Shown here: one piece after another, positions 59,655 through 64,000 of the stretch
How the letters are laid out: the number at the start of each line of letters is the position of its first letter
Position numbering within the stretch: the stretch's first letter is position 1
NCBI RefSeq assembly: GCF_004634195.1
Contig: NZ_SKBP01000003.1
Span: 1 to 64,000, forward strand
Direction: 5' to 3'
DNA length: 64,000 nucleotides
Source of the DNA: Flavobacterium salilacus subsp. salilacus
Lineage (GTDB): Bacteria; Bacteroidota; Bacteroidia; Flavobacteriales; Flavobacteriaceae
Notes under the pieces: model-generated
The model's input: the letters and a program-made list of their open reading frames with translations, nothing else
Told to the model about the DNA's origin: nothing
Database searches by the model: none
Position numbers and translations under genes: made by a program

Positions 59655-60088
59655 AAAAATTAATTATGCTGCTGTTCTTGGCATCAATATCCTTATTTCC
59701 TGTAAAAATAAACGCCCAAGACTTAACCGTTGCACAGGTTGAAAACTCAATTAAAAAAGATGGAAAATATGCCATGCTGGTACGTAGTGCAGAGCATTTA
59801 AAAGCTTCTGTTAAAACAGCGACCGGACTTATAAAGGAAAACCCACAGTTGGACTTCCAGATAGTAGTTTGCGGTGAACTGGTAAAGAATCTTGTTAATG
59901 ATAATGAATTACGCCAGCTTATGGATAAAGCTAAAAGCGGAGGAATAACAATATTGGCTTGCGGCCTGTCAATGGATAAATTTAATATTACTGTTAAAGA
60001 CCTTCCATCATCAGTTATGGTTACCCAAAACGGTCTTGTTTATATCTTCGGGCTTCAGGAAAACGGATATAAAACCATAACATTGTAA
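59651..60088 (+). CDS. Exported DsrE family protein
   Basis: A 145-residue protein with a signal peptide (MKKLIMLLFLASISLFPVKINAQ) and a DsrE-like domain: FQIVVCGELVKNLV (Cys74) and GITILACGLSMDKFN (Cys104, the usual sulfur-carrying position). Periplasmic DsrE proteins bind and pass on sulfane sulfur. The ATG at 59651, overlapping the doxX stop, is chosen because it gives a good signal peptide. Confidence 0.88.
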   Translation: MKKLIMLLFLASISLFPVKINAQDLTVAQVENSIKKDGKYAMLVRSAEHLKASVKTATGLIKENPQLDFQIVVCGELVKNLVNDNELRQLMDKAKSGGITILACGLSMDKFNITVKDLPSSVMVTQNGLVYIFGLQENGYKTITL

Positions 60089-60144
60089 AAATAAACCTGC
60101 TGCATTTGCAAAGTAATTAGCATGTAGCACTCACTTATAGTATT

Positions 60145-61071
60145 ATGACAACTACTTATAAAAAAATACTATTCTTTATATTAATGGCATTATGCTTCAC
60201 GTCATACATTTCCGCACCCCTGGCTTTGGCAGTCGGTATAGCCTTTGCTGTTTTTGCAGGAAACCCATACGCTCAGGAAAGTTCCAAAACGGTTAAGTAC
60301 CTTTTAAAAATAGCGATTGTAGGTTTGGGTTTCGGGATGAACTTTTATAACGCTGTTAAGGCGGGTAAAGAAGGTTTGCTCTTTACCATTAGTACCATAG
60401 TACTGGTGTTAAGTTTGGGATACCTGCTTGGTAAAATTTTAAAAATAAACCCCAAAACATCGTATCTCATCTCATCTGGTACTGCTATTTGCGGAGGCAG
60501 TGCCATAGCTGCCGTAGCACCCATTACGGGTGCCAGTCAAAAGCAGATAAGCGTGGCATTGGGCACAGTTTTTACTCTGAATGCGCTTGCTCTACTGCTG
60601 TTTCCTGCCATAGGACATTTTATTGGGCTTACCCAGTACCAGTTCGGATTGTGGAGTGCCATTGCCATACACGATACCAGTTCGGTTGTGGGTGCAGCGT
60701 CAGCCTATGGTGACGAAGCCCTGCAGGTAGCTACCACTGTTAAACTGGGTCGTGCTTTATGGATCATTCCGTTGTCATTGCTTACCGTAGCCATCAACAA
60801 GAACAGTACAGGTAAAATCGCCATTCCTTATTTTATTTTGCTGTTCATTGTTGCCATGATAGTGAGTACAATGCTCCCCCAGTACCAAGATGTTTACGGT
60901 TGGATAACCTTTGCAGCCAAAAAAGCACTAACGGTTACTTTATTTCTTATAGGTACGGGGCTGTCGCTCGATACTATAAAAGCAGTAGGATTTAAGGTGT
61001 TTTTACAAGGTGTATTGTTATGGATAGCTATAAGTATCCTGTCACTGGTAACCATTACACTCATTTATTAA
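60145..61071 (+). CDS. YeiH family putative sulfate exporter
   Basis: A 308-residue membrane protein with about ten helices of the YeiH/PSE (UPF0324) family: SAPLALAVGIAFAVFAGNPYAQESSKTVKYLLKIAIVGLGFGMNF, then SSGTAICGGSAIAAVAPITGA and IHDTSSVVGAASAYGDEAL. Family members have been proposed to export sulfate or sulfite, which would remove the end product of thiosulfate or persulfide oxidation. It lies between the two DsrE genes. Confidence 0.88.
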   Translation: MTTTYKKILFFILMALCFTSYISAPLALAVGIAFAVFAGNPYAQESSKTVKYLLKIAIVGLGFGMNFYNAVKAGKEGLLFTISTIVLVLSLGYLLGKILKINPKTSYLISSGTAICGGSAIAAVAPITGASQKQISVALGTVFTLNALALLLFPAIGHFIGLTQYQFGLWSAIAIHDTSSVVGAASAYGDEALQVATTVKLGRALWIIPLSLLTVAINKNSTGKIAIPYFILLFIVAMIVSTMLPQYQDVYGWITFAAKKALTVTLFLIGTGLSLDTIKAVGFKVFLQGVLLWIAISILSLVTITLIY

Positions 61072-61086
61072 TTTAAAATTTAAGAT

Positions 61087-61506
61087 ATGAAAAACTTTTT
61101 AATTGCATTAATAATAGTGACAACTCCTGTAATAGCAACAGCACAGGTAAAAAAAGAAGAAAAACATATGGTGGTTTTCCAGATGAGCAGTGCTGATACA
61201 GAGGAACAGAAGGGGCTTATACGCAACCTCAGCCATCTTTTGGAAGGCTGGGGCGATTCTTTTGAAGCCGAAGTGGTGGCACACGGACCGGGCATCAGTT
61301 TTGTAACCAATGAATCTGTGGTGGCAAATGAAGTGAAAGGCCTTGCCGCAAAAGGAATAAAGTTTGTAGCCTGCGAAAACACCATGAAACAGAAACATAT
61401 CAGGCATTCCGATTTGCTTGAAGGAGTCACTACAGTACCCATGGGGCTTGCAGAGATAGTGCTGAAGCAGGAGCAACGCTGGTCTTATATTAAAGGTAAT
61501 TTTTAA
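61087..61506 (+). CDS. Exported DsrE-like protein
   Basis: A 139-residue protein with a signal peptide (MKNFLIALIIVTTPVIATAQ) and a DsrE/TusD-like fold: HMVVFQMSSADTEEQKGLIRNLSHLLEGW, GIKFVACENTMKQKHI with conserved Cys96 in the CxNTM motif, and a C-terminal GLAEIVLKQEQRWSYIKGNF. Periplasmic. Distinct from the DsrE at 59651 and not a recent duplicate. Confidence 0.87.
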   Translation: MKNFLIALIIVTTPVIATAQVKKEEKHMVVFQMSSADTEEQKGLIRNLSHLLEGWGDSFEAEVVAHGPGISFVTNESVVANEVKGLAAKGIKFVACENTMKQKHIRHSDLLEGVTTVPMGLAEIVLKQEQRWSYIKGNF

Positions 61507-61518
61507 ATTTAAACTATA

Positions 61519-63219
61519 ATGAAAAAACGAAGAGATTTTTTAAAGTCGATGGGGCTTTTGGGACTTGGCACTGCCATTGCCCACCCACTGTCGGCATATG
61601 CTGATATACAAGAAAGTAAAAGTTGTGAACCAAACTATTCAGGAATAAAACATAAGAATGGTAAAAAACAGGTAATTTCCATATTACAGACTACTGATGT
61701 ACATTGCCAGGTACACCCGCATGATGAGTTGTTTTGGGAAAATGATGATATAGTTTTTCGCAAGACAGGCGGGTATGCCAATGTAGCGGGAATGCTTAAG
61801 ATGTTAAGAGATCAGAACCCTAATAGCTATACCATTGATACGGGAGATATGTTCCAGGGAAGCGAACTTTCCGTAGAAACCACAGGAAGAGCATTTGTAC
61901 CTGTACTGAATGCTATGGACTATGATTTGTACCTGCCGGGCAACTGGGAAGTGGTATATGGAAAGAAAAATATGCAGGATTTGATGGGTTCCCTTACCGC
62001 ACCTAAAATATGCACAAATATGTACCATGACCTGGGCGGTGGAAAAAAGGGCGAACTGATATTCCAGCCATACCAAATATGGCAAGTGGCAGGTGTGAAA
62101 ATAGGATTTTTGGGCTATACCGACCCATTGGTGCCCAAAAGGCAGTCGCCTATTTACAGTAAAGGAATACTTTATACACCACCGGAGGAGAACCTGGAAC
62201 ATTATGTAGATGTCCTGAAAAACCAGGAAAAATGTGCTTTTATAATTGTTATAGCCCATTTGGGGCTTTCTCAGCAAATTGCGCTTGCCAACAGGGCTGA
62301 ATGCGAAGGCGTAAATTATATTTTGGGCGGCGATACGCATGAGCGTGTACGCAAGCCCATAGAATGCAGGTATGCCAAAGTGGTAGAGCCCGGTGCTTTT
62401 GGTTCTTTTATAGGTAAACTCGATTTAACTGTAGAGAATGGTAAAGTAACAGGGGACAGCTATGAACTTATGGAAGTTACAGCCAGCAAAATAAAACCAG
62501 ATACTGAAGTGGCAAAAATAGTAGCGGAAAATGAAAAGCCCTACCAAGATGAGATTAATAAGGTAATAGGTTACAGTACTATACCGCTGTATCGCTATTT
62601 TGTGGTTGAAAACCCTATAGATACCTTAGTACTGGACGGGCTGAAATGGAAGTTTAAGGATGTTGATATAGTACTTTCTAACGGTTTTCGTTTTTGCCCG
62701 CCAAATGCCACGCCCGATCATACCGGAAATATCCCGATTACAGAAGGCTATCTGTACGACATGCTTCCGGTAGACAGTACAGTACGTACAGGAAAAGTCA
62801 CAGGGACACAACTGCAAAAATGGTTGGAAAAAGAACTGAATAATGTGTTTGCCGAAAAAGCGGAAAAACGTTTTGGAGGATGGGTAGTAAAATTTAAAGG
62901 TATGGAAGTAACCTTTAATGCCTTTGGTCGGGAAGGCAAACGAGTACAAAGCGTAAAGATAGGTGGTAAGCCACTGGAACCGAATACAACTTACAGTGTA
63001 CTGGCGTGTGAAAGAGAAGGAGACCCGGAAGATATGCTGTGCCGTATGAAAAATGTGAAGGAGGCACACAATACTGCCTACACATTGCACAGCGCCCTCA
63101 CAGAGTACCTTAAGGCAAACAGCCCGATAATGCCTGTGCCTGAAGGCAATGCGGTAGCACTGGATGCGCCCGTAACATTGCTTTCCCAAGTTACGGGTGT
63201 TGATTACCGGTTTACTTAA
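61519..63219 (+). CDS. SoxB-like metallophosphoesterase-fold hydrolase
   Basis: A 566-residue protein with a Tat leader (KKRRDFLKSMGLLGLGTAIA). The metallophosphatase domain has Asp60/His62 (TTDVH), DTGD at 107-110, GNWE at 141-144 instead of GNHE, and GGDTHERV near 273. A 5'-nucleotidase C-terminal domain follows (about residues 345-545). The GNHE-to-GNWE change, which I associate with SoxB, points to sulfate thiohydrolase rather than nucleotidase. It is exported folded to the periplasm. No SoxXA, YZ or CD genes lie in view. Confidence 0.85.
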   Translation: MKKRRDFLKSMGLLGLGTAIAHPLSAYADIQESKSCEPNYSGIKHKNGKKQVISILQTTDVHCQVHPHDELFWENDDIVFRKTGGYANVAGMLKMLRDQNPNSYTIDTGDMFQGSELSVETTGRAFVPVLNAMDYDLYLPGNWEVVYGKKNMQDLMGSLTAPKICTNMYHDLGGGKKGELIFQPYQIWQVAGVKIGFLGYTDPLVPKRQSPIYSKGILYTPPEENLEHYVDVLKNQEKCAFIIVIAHLGLSQQIALANRAECEGVNYILGGDTHERVRKPIECRYAKVVEPGAFGSFIGKLDLTVENGKVTGDSYELMEVTASKIKPDTEVAKIVAENEKPYQDEINKVIGYSTIPLYRYFVVENPIDTLVLDGLKWKFKDVDIVLSNGFRFCPPNATPDHTGNIPITEGYLYDMLPVDSTVRTGKVTGTQLQKWLEKELNNVFAEKAEKRFGGWVVKFKGMEVTFNAFGREGKRVQSVKIGGKPLEPNTTYSVLACEREGDPEDMLCRMKNVKEAHNTAYTLHSALTEYLKANSPIMPVPEGNAVALDAPVTLLSQVTGVDYRFT

Positions 63220-63225
63220 AAATAT

Positions 63226-63260
63226 AAAAAAATCAGCGGCTCATAGCCGCTGATTTTTTT
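63226..63260. terminator. Bidirectional terminator after the SoxB-like gene
   Basis: A perfect 15-bp stem (AAAAAAATCAGCGGC and its complement) with a TCATA loop lies between convergent genes. Its last two bases overlap the SQR stop. Confidence 0.92.
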
Positions 63261-64000
63261 ATACATCTTCGCCTTTCAGCATTTTGTTCCAGTAAAGGTA
63301 AGGCAGCATATATTTTTTTAGCAGCCACAGCCTCCAGTGTTCTTTATAGCTTTTAAATATAAGCATCTGCTTCAGTTTAGGGTCAGGCGTAAATTCGCTC
63401 TTATAATTAAATTCGGCCAATACCATTTTTCCATATCCGGTTACCAGCGGGCATGATGAGTAGCCGTTGTAGGATTTGTCATCTGCTGGTTGTTTCTTAA
63501 TAAGTTTCACTATATTCCTGAGTACTACCGGTACCTGCTTGCGTATGGCTGCCCCCGTTTTGGCTGTAGGTAAACCGGCTACGTCTCCCAGCCCAAATAT
63601 ATTAGAATACTTTTTATGCTGAAGGCTGTTAATATCCACATCCAGCCACCCGGTCTCATTAACAAGGGTTGATTCTTTAATAAATTTTGGAGCGGTTTGC
63701 GGGGGTGCCAGATGTAGAAAATCGAAAGGCAGCTCTATTAATGATTCGCCCTGCATTTTTTCACCCAGTATGTTACCTTCATTAACAATACATTTGTTAT
63801 CCTCTGGCGCAACATTTTTAAAATAGACTATTTTCCGGTCAGCATCAATTTTTACCGGGGCATAAAAGGGTTTAAAATGAATATTATAACGATGAATAAC
63901 CTTCATCAGTGTTTCTGCCACGATTTTTACCCCGAATATTACTGAACCCGGCGTGGCAAATACTACATTGGTTTTATCAGAGATACCTTTCTTTTTAAAG
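63259..64000 (-). CDS. Sulfide:quinone oxidoreductase, type II, C-terminal part
   Basis: The frame runs out of the window; about 247 C-terminal residues are visible. FATPGSVIFGVKIVAETLM, then FDFLHLAPPQTAPKFIKES, SNIFGLGDVAGLPTAKTGAAIRKQ (FAD-binding GD motif) and the C-terminal NGYSSCPLVTGYGKMVLAEFNY fit the SQR family of the human SQOR type. The Cys in SSCPLV is the second of the redox-active pair. It oxidises sulfide with quinone and makes persulfide, the substrate of the CstB-like enzyme. Convergent with the SoxB-like gene. Confidence 0.9.
   Translation of the reverse strand, partial: FKKKGISDKTNVVFATPGSVIFGVKIVAETLMKVIHRYNIHFKPFYAPVKIDADRKIVYFKNVAPEDNKCIVNEGNILGEKMQGESLIELPFDFLHLAPPQTAPKFIKESTLVNETGWLDVDINSLQHKKYSNIFGLGDVAGLPTAKTGAAIRKQVPVVLRNIVKLIKKQPADDKSYNGYSSCPLVTGYGKMVLAEFNYKSEFTPDPKLKQMLIFKSYKEHWRLWLLKKYMLPYLYWNKMLKGEDV

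Noticed and set aside
61804..63189. Long minus-strand ORFs (178 and 187 residues) in the SoxB-like gene
   Set aside because: They are antisense shadows of a gene with conserved motifs. Their Cys- and Tyr-rich composition is unlike real proteins in this window.
1..64000. tRNA, rRNA, riboswitch, prophage or transposase genes
   Set aside because: None of the intergenic spaces has a recognisable tRNA or riboswitch pattern, and no integrase or transposase motif was seen in any frame.

Overview
The window is a chromosomal segment of a Bacteroidetes bacterium, almost certainly a Flavobacteriaceae member (Flavobacterium or a close relative). The evidence is low GC, promoters with the Bacteroidetes -7 box TAnnTTTG, two type IX secretion cargo proteins, many short signal-peptide lipoproteins, and family-typical genes such as a fused CcoN-CcoO oxidase subunit, DUF1573 and DUF4199. 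Genes are densely packed on both strands. No intergenic stretch exceeds about 210 bases, and no rRNA, tRNA, CRISPR array, insertion sequence or phage gene was seen.

Bases 1-22,700 are mostly housekeeping. They hold the end of a T9SS type B protein, an aminotransferase, valS, a phospholipid operon (LUD protein, cdsA, psd, acyl-CoA-binding protein, lipoprotein superoxide dismutase), rsfS-ftsH, birA, pyrE, a Nudix hydrolase, a ddl-coaD operon carrying an inserted DUF433/DUF5615 pair, a PASTA protein and an RluA-type pseudouridine synthase. Bases 22,700-33,400 are more accessory: pirin, a Crp-like regulator, a hairpin-forming dispersed-type repeat, an ABC transporter whose permease is fused to a thioredoxin domain, yaaA, a MarR-nitroreductase-YceI cluster and a redoxin/rhodanese group.

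Bases 33,400-44,800 form a microaerobic respiration unit. An FNR-like regulator lies beside ccoI, ccoS, ccoNO, ccoQ, ccoP, ccoG, fixH, a TauE/SafE-like protein, hemN and a lipoprotein rhodanese. Three promoters there carry the same palindrome, ATGAY-N4-RTCAT. Bases 44,800-53,150 hold a hydrolase, a pirin, a surface protein with DUF285 repeats, a GH26 mannanase, a glycosyltransferase-like protein and a flippase.

Bases 53,200-64,000 (continuing past the end) form a sulfur-handling island. It encodes two single-domain rhodaneses, a persulfide dioxygenase-rhodanese fusion, two YeeE/YedE-type transporter halves with an outer-membrane barrel gene between them, a dedicated Crp/Fnr regulator, DoxX, two exported DsrE-family proteins, a YeiH-type exporter, a SoxB-like hydrolase without other Sox genes, and a type II sulfide:quinone oxidoreductase. 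Its three promoters carry a second palindrome, TGTAAC-N4-GTTACA or variants. In all six promoters of the two regulons the palindrome centre is exactly 36.5 bases from the last base of the -7 element, the geometry of a class II Crp/Fnr activator. This paired regulatory layout, and the sulfur island under it, is the most interesting content of the window.
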